From assembly GCA_041395945.1 (NCBI GenBank), contig JAWKZN010000002.1:310001-374000 (forward strand): a DNA stretch of 64,000 nucleotides, written 5' to 3'. Within the stretch, counting starts at the first letter, position 1. Every line of letters begins with the position of its first letter. The position numbers were made by a program, and so were the translations under genes. Under the pieces are notes generated by a model. That model saw only the letters and a program-made list of their open reading frames with translations, ran no database searches and was not told the DNA's origin. Source of the DNA: Pseudomonadales bacterium. Lineage in GTDB: Bacteria > Pseudomonadota > Gammaproteobacteria > Pseudomonadales > Azotimanducaceae. Shown here piece by piece: positions 12,611 through 20,996 of the stretch.

Positions 12611-14176
12611 CTACTGCCGTTGCACCGTGCGGATTGCCGTATGCACCTGCGCCAGTGTTCTGATCCAGGGTTTCACCTTGGCCGCACTGCCGGTCAGCGC
12701 CCGGGCAGCTCTTTCTGCCTCCGCTTTCGAATCAAACACACCGTAAACCACCACATGCAGTGTCCTGCCATCCCGCGCCAGCTGGTAGGTGGCAAAACGC
12801 TGGGGTTCCGCCTGCTCCGCAACGAACGCGGCCGCGCGCTCTGCCGACGACAGCGTGACGAGCTGGACCGTATACGCACCCGGTGGCTGCTCGAGCAACC
12901 AGCGACCGTCCTTCCCACCGGCAGCAGAAGGCGCCGGTTTCGGCGCAGGAATCGGCGTCTGCGACTGAGGCACTGCGCTGACTGCTGGAGAAGGACCGGA
13001 GGCTGCGACAGTGGGTGCTGGTCTGGATTCTGACACAACGGCAGCCCGCCCGGGCACCACGGGCGCAGCCGCGGATGAAGTCACATCCCGGCCGGCCAGG
13101 GAGGTCGGTTGCTCTGCGACTTCGGCAGTTGCAGACGCTGCCGCTTCGACCGAATCGGTTCCCGCGGTTTGCCGGGCGGCAGATGCTGCGCTGCCTACAG
13201 GCGCAGGGCCGCTCACCACAGATCCGGTGTCCGCCGCGGTTTTCGTGCTGCCGACCGCCGGCGCAGGCAGGGGCACTTTTACCACCTCAGCGGGAGTTTC
13301 ATCTCCGCCATCGTCGGTGAACAGCACCCAGCCCAGCGTCGTCAGGATGATCAGCAGAATTAGCAGCGATGTATGCAGACGGGGAAAGCCCGGTCGGGAC
13401 TGACCAAAACCGCCGCTCTCCAGTTTCACCAGCAGTACGTTGGCCATCTGATTGATTCGCCCGGGCAGCCCTTCCGACAGCCTCACGATCTCTTTCACCT
13501 GCTGGTCGGTGAAGGGTATACGGCCGCGATAGCGTACCTGACGGAAGCGCCACTCCAGATATTCCCTCGTATCCGCCTCGCCATATCCGGAAAGACGGAT
13601 TTCATGCCAGCCTACGCCGGCTCTGTCCGCGGCCCTTTCAATACCGGCAACCAGCCGTACCTCACCGAACAGCACCATGCGCAGTCCGGACCGGTCTGCC
13701 AGGTTGATCAGTTCATCGATCGCCCGCGGTTCCAGCAGTTGCGCGTCATCAATCAGCACCACACACTGGCGCCCGCCCTTTTCCTGTTCGCTGACATGAT
13801 CCTCGATCAGGGATTTGAGCAGCTGGACGTTGGCATCCGCAGGTGCCGCCAGCCCGAAACCCCGGGCGATCGCCATCACAACTTCATGGCTGGTGTTGAT
13901 AAGGGCAGCGTTCACCCGGGCAGCCTTCACCCGCGGCTCCAGACTCGCCGAAAGCTGACGGTACAGGGACGTCTTGCCCACCCCTTCCGGACCGGTAACC
14001 AGCAGCACGCGTCGCGACCAGTGACTCAGATGACGCAACTGTTCGAGGTGGGTCTTGCGGTCACCACGGTCAAAGAAGCCCTGATCCGGCTTGCTGAAGG
14101 GATTGTGTGTCATTCCGAGAAAAGTGCGTTCCTTTTCGATTGGCCTGCCGTCCGGGGAACTTTCTACAGAAGACAC
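12611..14176 (-). CDS. DamX-like AAA ATPase with SPOR domain
   Basis: A 521-residue inner-membrane protein. An ExeA/AAA-type ATPase domain lies at about residues 20-250 (Walker A VTGPEGVGKTS at 60-70, Walker B-like CVVLIDDAQLLEPRA). One transmembrane helix follows (HTSLLILLIILTTLGWVLF, about 268-286). Then comes a long Ala/Pro/Val-rich periplasmic linker and a C-terminal SPOR domain (YTVQLVTLSSAERAAAF to about residue 500) that should bind denuded septal glycan. Position directly after aroB matches damX of Pseudomonas and E. coli, where the product acts at the division site; the ATPase part is as in the Pseudomonas form. Start GTG at 14176 overlaps the aroB end by 13 bp; ATG at 14113 (MTHNPFS) is the alternative. 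Confidence 0.87.
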   Translation of the reverse strand: MSSVESSPDGRPIEKERTFLGMTHNPFSKPDQGFFDRGDRKTHLEQLRHLSHWSRRVLLVTGPEGVGKTSLYRQLSASLEPRVKAARVNAALINTSHEVVMAIARGFGLAAPADANVQLLKSLIEDHVSEQEKGGRQCVVLIDDAQLLEPRAIDELINLADRSGLRMVLFGEVRLVAGIERAADRAGVGWHEIRLSGYGEADTREYLEWRFRQVRYRGRIPFTDQQVKEIVRLSEGLPGRINQMANVLLVKLESGGFGQSRPGFPRLHTSLLILLIILTTLGWVLFTDDGGDETPAEVVKVPLPAPAVGSTKTAADTGSVVSGPAPVGSAASAARQTAGTDSVEAAASATAEVAEQPTSLAGRDVTSSAAAPVVPGRAAVVSESRPAPTVAASGPSPAVSAVPQSQTPIPAPKPAPSAAGGKDGRWLLEQPPGAYTVQLVTLSSAERAAAFVAEQAEPQRFATYQLARDGRTLHVVVYGVFDSKAEAERAARALTGSAAKVKPWIRTLAQVHTAIRTVQRQ

Positions 14177-15315
14177 AATGATTCACCTGCGCTCAGAGTT
14201 GCTCGCAATTCCCGTTGACCCACGTCCTGGGCGACATAGGCTTCTCCGATACGACGGGCAAGGATCAACCGTAACCTGCCATCCACCACCTTCTTGTCCA
14301 TGCCCATGGCCAGCGCCATCTGCTCAGCCTGCAGAGGGGGTGGCGCCACCGGCAGGCCGAAATCGGCAACCGCTTTCCGGATCTGCCGCGCGTCTGCGGC
14401 CTGCAGCACGCCCAGCCGGGCAGACAGATCGGCCGCCATGACCATCCCGATCGCTACCGCTTCACCATGCAGAAGACTGCTGTAGTGGGTGAGTGCCTCG
14501 AGGGCGTGTCCGAAGGTGTGACCGAAATTGAGCAACGCCCGCACACCGGCCTCCTGTTCATCGGCCGCCACGATCTGCGCTTTGATTTCGCACGAGCGCG
14601 CCACCGCATGAATCAGCAGCGTTTTTTCCCTGGCCAGCAGACCGGCACGGTTCGCACACAGCCAGTGGAAAAATTCACTGTCGGCTATCACCCCGTATTT
14701 GAGCACTTCCGCGAGCCCGGCACGGAACTCCCGATCCGGAAGGCTGTTGAGCAGATCGAGGTCTGCCAGCACGAGAGCCGGTTGATGGAAGGATCCGATC
14801 AGGTTCTTGCCTGCGCTGTGATTAACGGCCGTCTTACCGCCCACCGATGAGTCCACCTGGGCGAGCAGGGTGGTGGGAATCTGAATGAAACGAACCCCCC
14901 GCTGGTAGGTTGCCGCCGCAAACCCGGTGATGTCTCCCACCACGCCACCACCAAGCGCTATCAGGGTAGTCGTGCGGTTGTGTCGCTGTGTGATCAGGAA
15001 ATCGATGATCCGTGTGTAGTTCGCCAGGCTCTTCTGAGCTTCACCGTCCGGCAGGGTGAACACATCCACCTGCGCATTGCTATCGAGCAGACCGCGCAAC
15101 CCCTCCAGCATGAGAGGACCAACCACATCGTTGGTTACGATCGCCACCTGGCTGCCTGCAATGTACTGACGCAGAATGTCCCGGGCTGACTCGCGACCGG
15201 CGGCCAGCATCCCGGTTCCGATGAAAATCGGGTAGCTGCGCTCGCCCAGATCCACCAGGACTGTCCGCGCAATGCCTGGTGTGCTGCTCATTGCGCCGCT
15301 CCGCGCGCTGCTCAT
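14164..15315 (-). CDS. aroB: 3-dehydroquinate synthase
   Basis: Second enzyme of the shikimate pathway; it converts DAHP to 3-dehydroquinate with NAD and a divalent metal. The 383-residue product shows LPDGEAQKSL, the NAD-binding GGGVVGDITGFAAATYQRG, PTTLLAQVDSSVGGKTAVNH and the metal-binding histidine region NFGHTFGHALE. The ATG at 15315 overlaps the aroK stop (ATGA); a second ATG eight codons later (MSSTPGI) is also possible, since family members rarely carry the extra residues. It is part of the pilM-to-damX reverse-strand transcription unit. Confidence 0.96.
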   Translation of the reverse strand: MSSARSGAMSSTPGIARTVLVDLGERSYPIFIGTGMLAAGRESARDILRQYIAGSQVAIVTNDVVGPLMLEGLRGLLDSNAQVDVFTLPDGEAQKSLANYTRIIDFLITQRHNRTTTLIALGGGVVGDITGFAAATYQRGVRFIQIPTTLLAQVDSSVGGKTAVNHSAGKNLIGSFHQPALVLADLDLLNSLPDREFRAGLAEVLKYGVIADSEFFHWLCANRAGLLAREKTLLIHAVARSCEIKAQIVAADEQEAGVRALLNFGHTFGHALEALTHYSSLLHGEAVAIGMVMAADLSARLGVLQAADARQIRKAVADFGLPVAPPPLQAEQMALAMGMDKKVVDGRLRLILARRIGEAYVAQDVGQRELRATLSAGESLCLL

Positions 15316-15836
15316 ACGATGCTGTCTTCCTTGAGTTGCCGCACGATGTCGCGCACGAGTGTTTTCGGGGTCTGTCGATCGGTGAGGAACCGGTAGTCGG
15401 CGATTTCCTGATACAGCGGATCCCGTTCTTCACGCAGCCTGGTCAGTGTCGCGGCTCTGTCGACGTGCTGCAACAACGGCCGCTTCCGATCTTTCGCGGT
15501 GCGCTCCAGAAGCCTCTCCAGCGGGCTGTCCAGGTGCAGCACACAGCCCCGAGCGGCCAGCATGCAGCGATTCTCCTGACGAACCACAGCCCCGCCTCCG
15601 GTTGCCACCACGACAGCCGGCCGGCTGGTCAGATCATCGAGAACCTGGGTTTCCCGCTCCCGGAACCCCGCTTCTCCTTCCACGTCGAATATCCAGGCGA
15701 TGTTTGCCCCGGCCCGCTTTTCGATCTCATGATCGGTATCGAAAAACTCGTAGCCCAGCGCCTGGGCGAGCAGACGTCCGACGGTGCTCTTACCCACAGC
15801 CATCAGACCGACGATGAAAATGCTTTGATCGCTCAT
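15312..15836 (-). CDS. aroK: Shikimate kinase
   Basis: Shikimate kinase phosphorylates shikimate at the 3-hydroxyl in chorismate synthesis. The 174-residue protein has Walker A GLMAVGKST (about residues 10-18), the shikimate-binding DTDHEIEKR and FRERE motifs and GGGAVVR. The start codon is unusual. It lies immediately after a run of seven T residues that ends a strong hairpin, so no Shine-Dalgarno sequence is present. Later in-frame starts would cut into the P-loop, so this start is kept. Translation may rely on readthrough and coupling, or a leaderless-like mode. Confidence 0.94.
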   Translation of the reverse strand: MSDQSIFIVGLMAVGKSTVGRLLAQALGYEFFDTDHEIEKRAGANIAWIFDVEGEAGFRERETQVLDDLTSRPAVVVATGGGAVVRQENRCMLAARGCVLHLDSPLERLLERTAKDRKRPLLQHVDRAATLTRLREERDPLYQEIADYRFLTDRQTPKTLVRDIVRQLKEDSIV

Positions 15837-15862
15837 AAAAAAACGGCGCCATATGGCGCCGT
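15837..15862 (-). terminator. Intrinsic terminator between pilQ and aroK
   Basis: On the reverse strand the perfect 20-bp palindrome ACGGCGCCATATGGCGCCGT (15843-15862) is followed at once by seven T residues (15837-15843). It begins 22 bp after the pilQ stop and its T-tract touches the aroK ATG at 15836. It has all the parts of a strong Rho-independent terminator, probably partial, because aroK has no visible separate promoter. Confidence 0.85.
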
Positions 15863-15884
15863 CTAGTGTAGTCCTTAGCGGACG

Positions 15885-18023
15885 TCAGAGCGACGTGACG
15901 CTGTCCTGGATGATCCTCGGAGTGATGAAGATCAGCAGCTCGGTCTTGTCATCCCGCTCCAGCGTTCTGCGGAACAGCCGTCCGATGTAGGGCAGGTCGC
16001 CGATGAAGGGGGTCTTGGTGACCGAGATGTTCTTGTCGGTCTGGAAGATGCCGCCCAGGACAACCGTCTGACCGTTATCAACCAGTACCAGGGTCTCGAT
16101 CTGATTGGTATTAATGGAGGGCACTCCGTTGAACACCTGACCGACCGTGTCCTGTTTGACATTCAGCTCCATGATGATCCGGTCATCCGGCGTGATCTGC
16201 GGCGTCACTTCCAGGGCCAGGGTGGCGTCCTTGAAGGATGTCGAGGTCGCGCCGCTGCTGGTGGCCTCCTGATAGGGAATCTCCACACCGGATTCGATGG
16301 TGGCAGGCGACTTATCGGCGGTGATCACCTTGGGTCGGGCAACCACTTCCGCCTTCCCATCCGACACCAGCGCCGACAGCTCGAGGTCGAGAATGTAATC
16401 CGCGCCGGTGACGCCGATGCCGAAGGTCGTGGCACTTCCCGAGGTAGAACCCAGGTCTACAGCCAGATACTCAGGTGAGGTAACTGCGCTGCCTGTCTGC
16501 AGTTCATTCAGCGTCTGCAGTGAACCGCCTATTCTCACAGCGGTGTCACCATCATCGTCGAGAGCCGCACCGCCCCAGCGTATGCCGAGTTCTTCGGAGA
16601 AGGTATCGGATGCCGTCACGATGCGCGCCTCGATAAGCACCTGCCGTACCGGAACATCCAGCTGGTTGATCACGCGCCGGAATTCCTCCAGGCGATCAGC
16701 GGTCTCGGTGAGGATGATCGCATTAGTACGCTCATCGACAATCACACTGCCACGCTCGGAAAGCACCGACTGAGTGGATCCACCCGCACTGTTGAAAAGC
16801 TCAAAGAGCTGAGTCGCACTTGCATAGCGGATCTGAATGAATTCAGTCCGAAGCGGTGCGAGTTCCGAAATCTGCTTCTGGTTTTCGAGTTCGAGTTTTT
16901 CCCGTGCCGCAATTTCAGCGGCGGGTGCGACCAGCAGGACGTTGCCCACCTGACGCTTGTCGAGGCCCTTGGTCTTCAGAATCAGTTCCAGCGCCTGATC
17001 CCAGGGCACGTTCTTCAGCCGCAGGGTGATGCGACCGCTTACGGTGTCACTGGCAACCAGGTTCAGATCGGTGAAGTCGGCAATGAGCTGCAGAACCGAA
17101 CGAACCTCGATGTCCTGGAAATTCAGAGAGAGCTTCTCGCCCGTGTACTTGAACAGGTCCTTACGCTGCTCGACCTCTCTGTTCGTCAGCGGACGGACAT
17201 TGATGGTCAGCGTGTTGTCCGCCTGATAGGCGAGATAGTCATAATCACCATTGGCGGTCACCGTGAAGGTGGTGTGCTCGCCCTCCTGCAGTGCATCGAC
17301 GATGCTCACCGGGGTCGCGAAGTCCCTCACATCGAGGCGCCGGCGGAATTCAGCCGGAAGCTCCGTGTTGCGTACTTCAACCTTGACCTTACCGGAAGAA
17401 CTGGTGACGTTGACCGGCGCCTTCGGATTGGACAGCTGCACGATAATCCGGCCATCACCCGAATCGCCGCGACGGAAATCCACGCCGGTGATCCGGGATT
17501 CCTTGAGTGAGCGCGACTGAAAACTGGAGTCGGTTGCGGAACTGAGCTGCTGTGATGCCGGCATCCCGGAGGAAACGCCCCCCCCGACAGTCACATAGAG
17601 AGTGTTCCCCTGAATCTCGGTCTCGTATCCGACCAGCTCGGTGAGGTTCACAATGGCCCGGGTGCGGTCCTTGGTGGATATCACCGAAACCCGACGCGCA
17701 TTGCCAATACCCAGATCGTGGTGCTTCTCATCAAGCGTGCTCTGCACGCCTGGCATATCGAGCACGATCCGGGCGGGTTTTTCGATGGTATAGCCGGTGG
17801 GCTCCGGCGGTGTGCCGTCGAACTGCAGGCGGATTTCTGTTTTGTCACCTGGAAGTGAGGAGAACTCGATCGACTCGAGCGTCGATGCAGCCCAGGCAGG
17901 AGCGACGAACAGGATCGCCAGCAGCCCGAGCAGCCGCTTCGCGGTGTCCTTGAAATTCGCGTTGCCTCCGTCAGCTAAGGAGTCAGCCATAGAGTTTGCC
18001 AAAGAGCTGATCATTATTTTCAT
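15885..18023 (-). CDS. pilQ: Type IV pilus secretin
   Basis: Outer-membrane secretin through which the type IV pilus passes. The 712-residue precursor has a hydrophobic signal region ending near APAWAAS. It continues with N-terminal AMIN-type beta domains (about 45-140 and 175-280) that bind peptidoglycan, a secretin/TonB short N-terminal domain (LSLNFQDIEVRSVLQLIADF), an N1 domain and the C-terminal secretin beta-barrel (QVLIEARIV, VVLGGIFQ, PFIGDLPYIGRLFR). The start ATG overlaps the pilP stop by 4 bp. It is the last pilus gene of the pilMNOPQ operon and is followed by a terminator hairpin. Confidence 0.97.
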   Translation of the reverse strand: MKIMISSLANSMADSLADGGNANFKDTAKRLLGLLAILFVAPAWAASTLESIEFSSLPGDKTEIRLQFDGTPPEPTGYTIEKPARIVLDMPGVQSTLDEKHHDLGIGNARRVSVISTKDRTRAIVNLTELVGYETEIQGNTLYVTVGGGVSSGMPASQQLSSATDSSFQSRSLKESRITGVDFRRGDSGDGRIIVQLSNPKAPVNVTSSSGKVKVEVRNTELPAEFRRRLDVRDFATPVSIVDALQEGEHTTFTVTANGDYDYLAYQADNTLTINVRPLTNREVEQRKDLFKYTGEKLSLNFQDIEVRSVLQLIADFTDLNLVASDTVSGRITLRLKNVPWDQALELILKTKGLDKRQVGNVLLVAPAAEIAAREKLELENQKQISELAPLRTEFIQIRYASATQLFELFNSAGGSTQSVLSERGSVIVDERTNAIILTETADRLEEFRRVINQLDVPVRQVLIEARIVTASDTFSEELGIRWGGAALDDDGDTAVRIGGSLQTLNELQTGSAVTSPEYLAVDLGSTSGSATTFGIGVTGADYILDLELSALVSDGKAEVVARPKVITADKSPATIESGVEIPYQEATSSGATSTSFKDATLALEVTPQITPDDRIIMELNVKQDTVGQVFNGVPSINTNQIETLVLVDNGQTVVLGGIFQTDKNISVTKTPFIGDLPYIGRLFRRTLERDDKTELLIFITPRIIQDSVTSL

Positions 18024-18628
18024 CCTCTGTTTCCAAGACCCAAACTGACGGTGCGAAGGCGTTCCACCCAGCCACCCGTTCCGTTCGGGACAATCTCGAC
18101 GAGTTCAATTTCCGTTTCGTCGATAGTCTGAATCCTGCCGTGATCCGTGCCGATGTAATCCCCGGCCTGTACACGATGCACGCCACCCTCGCCATCCTTG
18201 ATGAGAGCATACATCGCACTGCCCTGGGAGAGGGTACCCACCATGGACAGCGACGATATGGCGAACTGCTCGAGATACTGCTTGACCCTGTTGAAGTTGG
18301 GCGTGACTTCCGGCCCGCCGTCCGGGCGATCCGGCACCCGCACCACTACCGGTGGTTCGAACGGGCTGCGCAGGCCGCTGGCATTGTATGCGAAGGGCTC
18401 CACCTGCTCGAAAGAGGGGAGCGGCTCGATGGTCCCCTTGGGCCGGGCATCCACCTCATCCATGAATGCCTGCAGATCGGAGAAGTCGTCATTCGAGCTG
18501 CAACCTGAAGCCAGCACGGCAAAAAACAGCAGCCCCAGCCCCCGGAAGAGAGACCCCGACCATGCAGACAGAGATTCACTCAGCATTTTGGTCATCCTTA
18601 CCAAGCCCAACCTTGCCATGCCCATCAC
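18020..18628 (-). CDS. pilP: Type IV pilus inner-membrane lipoprotein PilP
   Basis: PilP links the inner-membrane PilN-PilO complex to the PilQ secretin. The 202-residue precursor has a lipobox FAVLASGCSS near residues 38-46. A largely unstructured segment follows, then the conserved C-terminal beta-sandwich (GSAMYALIKDGEGGVHRVQA, GDYIGTDHGRI). The start at 18628 overlaps the pilO stop (ATGA); several internal ATG codons (such as MTKMLSES) could also serve. It sits in the standard pilM-N-O-P-Q order. Confidence 0.95.
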   Translation of the reverse strand: MMGMARLGLVRMTKMLSESLSAWSGSLFRGLGLLFFAVLASGCSSNDDFSDLQAFMDEVDARPKGTIEPLPSFEQVEPFAYNASGLRSPFEPPVVVRVPDRPDGGPEVTPNFNRVKQYLEQFAISSLSMVGTLSQGSAMYALIKDGEGGVHRVQAGDYIGTDHGRIQTIDETEIELVEIVPNGTGGWVERLRTVSLGLGNRG

Positions 18629-19236
18629 TGAGCCACATCCAGGTAGCGATAGGTCTTCGCAAGGATCGACATTTTCAGAAAGTCCGGCGAGCCCTGCGGT
18701 TGAATATTGAAGTCGTGCAGCGTGACGATTCGGGAAAGCGCTGCCACCCCGCTGACGAAGGAACCGATCTTGTGATAGTTACCCTCAACTACGATGTTGA
18801 TGGGCAGTTCCGCATAGAATTCGGTGCGCTTCTCTTCACCCAGATCGATACTCTCGATGGTGAGTTCATTGTCCACAGCCGTACGCGTAATGTCGTCCAG
18901 CAGACCCGGAACTTCCGTATCTTTCGGCAGCTGCTTGAGCAGAGCTCCGAATGTGGCTTCCATCTCCAGCTTCTGTGCCCGGAGTTCTTCGAGATTCGCC
19001 GCCTGACGGCTCTTGCTCTCGTAGTCCCGGCGCAGATCCAGTTCTTTGGCGGCAACCTGCTCGAGTGTGCGCTGCTTGTCGGTCAGATAGAAGTAGTAGC
19101 CACAGCCCAGAATGAGCGCCAGCAGCAGCGTCATGATGATGGCTTTTACGGCGGTCGGCCATGCTCCGATGTTGTTGACGTCCAGATCATTGATATCAAA
19201 GTTCCGGAGCTGTTCGAGTGTGTCCTGCAAAGCCAT
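18625..19236 (-). CDS. pilO: Type IV pilus alignment protein PilO
   Basis: The 203-residue bitopic inner-membrane protein pairs with PilN in the pilus alignment complex. A short cytoplasmic tail is followed by one membrane helix (AIIMTLLLALILGCGYYFYL, about residues 31-50). A coiled coil (about 60-100) and a ferredoxin-like periplasmic domain (NIVVEGNYHKIGSFVSGVAA) complete it. A strong GAGGGGGG ribosome binding site lies in the end of pilN, 4 bp upstream. Operon position confirms the assignment. Confidence 0.95.
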   Translation of the reverse strand: MALQDTLEQLRNFDINDLDVNNIGAWPTAVKAIIMTLLLALILGCGYYFYLTDKQRTLEQVAAKELDLRRDYESKSRQAANLEELRAQKLEMEATFGALLKQLPKDTEVPGLLDDITRTAVDNELTIESIDLGEEKRTEFYAELPINIVVEGNYHKIGSFVSGVAALSRIVTLHDFNIQPQGSPDFLKMSILAKTYRYLDVAQ

Positions 19237-19240
19237 TCGA

Positions 19241-19822
19241 TTAACCCCCCTCGGCCTGTTCAGCTGCCTGGCCGGGACTGACCTGAACGAAGGTCAGATC
19301 GAAGGTACTGGCTTGCGGGCCGTAATCCGCATTCTTCGGATCTTCCTTGATGCTGCGAAGATTCGGTGACGCGAACCACTCAGACTCATCGAGATTGCGC
19401 ATCAGGGAAGAAATGCGATTGTTGGATTCTGCCGCGCCCTGGACCTTGAGATTGTGCCCGGCCATCTCCAGCTTTCTGTAGTGCACGCCCTTCGACAGCG
19501 TCCGCACCATCTCATCGAAAACTTTCACGATCACCGGCCGGTTGCCCTGCAGCTCCTGGATCACCCGCATCCGTTCGAGGAGTTCCTGACGCTGCTTGCG
19601 CAGATTCTGGATCTCCGCGATGCGCTGATCGAGTGCTGCGATTTTTGTTTCAAGAAAGCCGTTGCGGTTCTGCTGGTTTTCAATGTTGTTGTCGAGCACC
19701 CATCCCCCGAGGAAGACGAGCATCGCGCCCAGCACCAGAACACCGGCCAGGTTGCCGAAGAATTCCTTCTTTTTCCGCTCGCGTTCCCAGTCGCGCCAGG
19801 GAAGCAGGTTGATATGTGCCAT
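19241..19822 (-). CDS. pilN: Type IV pilus assembly protein PilN
   Basis: The 193-residue inner-membrane partner of PilO and PilM. The extreme N-terminus MAHINLLPWRDWERERKKKE carries the INLLPWR motif that docks into PilM in the cytoplasm. One membrane helix (LAGVLVLGAMLVFLGGWVL) is followed by a coiled coil and a periplasmic domain. It starts directly after the pilM stop codon with no gap, indicating translational coupling. Confidence 0.96.
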   Translation of the reverse strand: MAHINLLPWRDWERERKKKEFFGNLAGVLVLGAMLVFLGGWVLDNNIENQQNRNGFLETKIAALDQRIAEIQNLRKQRQELLERMRVIQELQGNRPVIVKVFDEMVRTLSKGVHYRKLEMAGHNLKVQGAAESNNRISSLMRNLDESEWFASPNLRSIKEDPKNADYGPQASTFDLTFVQVSPGQAAEQAEGG

Positions 19823-20887
19823 CTAGTCGAAGCTCCTCATGGCCAGGCCGCAGGAAATCATCATCGCCGGAGCATCATTCGCCAGAGCGTCCGCATCGAC
19901 CTTGCTGGAGAGCGACATTTCTCCGAAGGGATTGGCAATGATGGTCGGCGTGCCGAGCTTGTTCTCAATCATCTCTGAGAGACCATCGATGGAGGAGGTG
20001 CCCCCAGCCAGCACGATGTAGTCCACATCGTCGTATTGGGAAGAAGAAAAGAAAAACTGCAGCGAGCGGGTCACCTGCTGGAGCACAGCCTCCTTGAAAG
20101 GCTGCAGCACTTCCTCTTCATAGTCATCCGGAAGACCACCCTGCTTCTTGGCAAGGCCCGCCTCCTCGAAGGAAAGGCTGTAGCGGCGCTGAATTTCTTC
20201 CGTGAGCTGTTTGCCCCCGAAAAGCTGTTCCCGGGTGTATATCGAGCGGTCGTCCGCCAGCACTGAGAGCGTGGTCATGGTCGCGCCGATGTCTATGATT
20301 GCGACCACCATGTCATCCGCGTTCCCACCCAGCTGGGGCTTCAGCAGTTCGAACGCGCGCTTCATGGCGTGTGCTTCGATATCCACCACGGCAGGCTTTA
20401 CCTGGCCCAGGTCCAGTGCCGCCTCCCGCATTTCGACGTTTTCCTTCCGGCAGGCTGCGAGCAGAACTTCCACCTGATCCGGATTGCGCTCGGAAAGGCC
20501 CTGAATTTCGAAGTCGATGGCGACTTCATCCAGCGGATACGGAATGTACTGATCCGCCTCGACGGTGATCTGGTTTTCCATCTCCTCATCGGACAGGCCG
20601 GCATCCATCTCTATGGTCTTGGTAATGACGGCAGAGCCGGCAACCGCGACTGCGGCAGCCCGGGATCCGCATTTCGAACGGCTGATCACCCGTTTGATTG
20701 CTTCACCTACCCCTTCCACATCGCTAATATTCTTCTCGACCACGGCATTAGGCGGCAGAGGCTCCACCGCGTAGGCTTCGACCCTGTACCGGTCGTTGGT
20801 CTTGGAAAGTTCGAGCAGCTTTACGGAAGTGGAGCTGATATCTAATCCAAGAAGGATATTGGACTTCTTACTCAGGAATCCCAGCAC
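19823..20887 (-). CDS. pilM: Type IV pilus assembly protein PilM
   Basis: PilM is an actin-like ATPase on the cytoplasmic face of the pilus machine that binds the N-terminus of PilN. The 354-residue protein shows the FtsA-like nucleotide-binding pattern: LLGLDISSTSVKLLEL near the start, VAIIDIGATMTTLSVL in the middle and IVLAGGTSSIDGL toward the end. It starts at GTG 20887, with AAGGA 11 bases upstream. First gene of the operon; a sigma-70-like promoter lies about 55-80 bp upstream. It is divergent from the PBP1A gene, as in Pseudomonas. Confidence 0.96.
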   Translation of the reverse strand: MLGFLSKKSNILLGLDISSTSVKLLELSKTNDRYRVEAYAVEPLPPNAVVEKNISDVEGVGEAIKRVISRSKCGSRAAAVAVAGSAVITKTIEMDAGLSDEEMENQITVEADQYIPYPLDEVAIDFEIQGLSERNPDQVEVLLAACRKENVEMREAALDLGQVKPAVVDIEAHAMKRAFELLKPQLGGNADDMVVAIIDIGATMTTLSVLADDRSIYTREQLFGGKQLTEEIQRRYSLSFEEAGLAKKQGGLPDDYEEEVLQPFKEAVLQQVTRSLQFFFSSSQYDDVDYIVLAGGTSSIDGLSEMIENKLGTPTIIANPFGEMSLSSKVDADALANDAPAMMISCGLAMRSFD

Positions 20888-20940
20888 GGTAAAATTTCCT
20901 TACGTTCGCGGGCACTTACATCCAATTCATGCAGTTCAAC

Positions 20941-20969
20941 ATTAAATACCAGGATTACCTTATCCGCAA
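20941..20969 (-). promoter_or_regulatory. Possible sigma-70 promoter for pilMNOPQ
   Basis: On the reverse strand TTGCGG (20964-20969) and TTTAAT (20941-20946) are spaced by 17 bp, within the 109-bp divergent pilM-mrcA gap. Each hexamer deviates from consensus by one or two bases. The position is reasonable for the pil operon; read by eye only. Confidence 0.4.
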
Positions 20970-20996
20970 TCCGATCCCTGTATCGTTGCCGCGACC

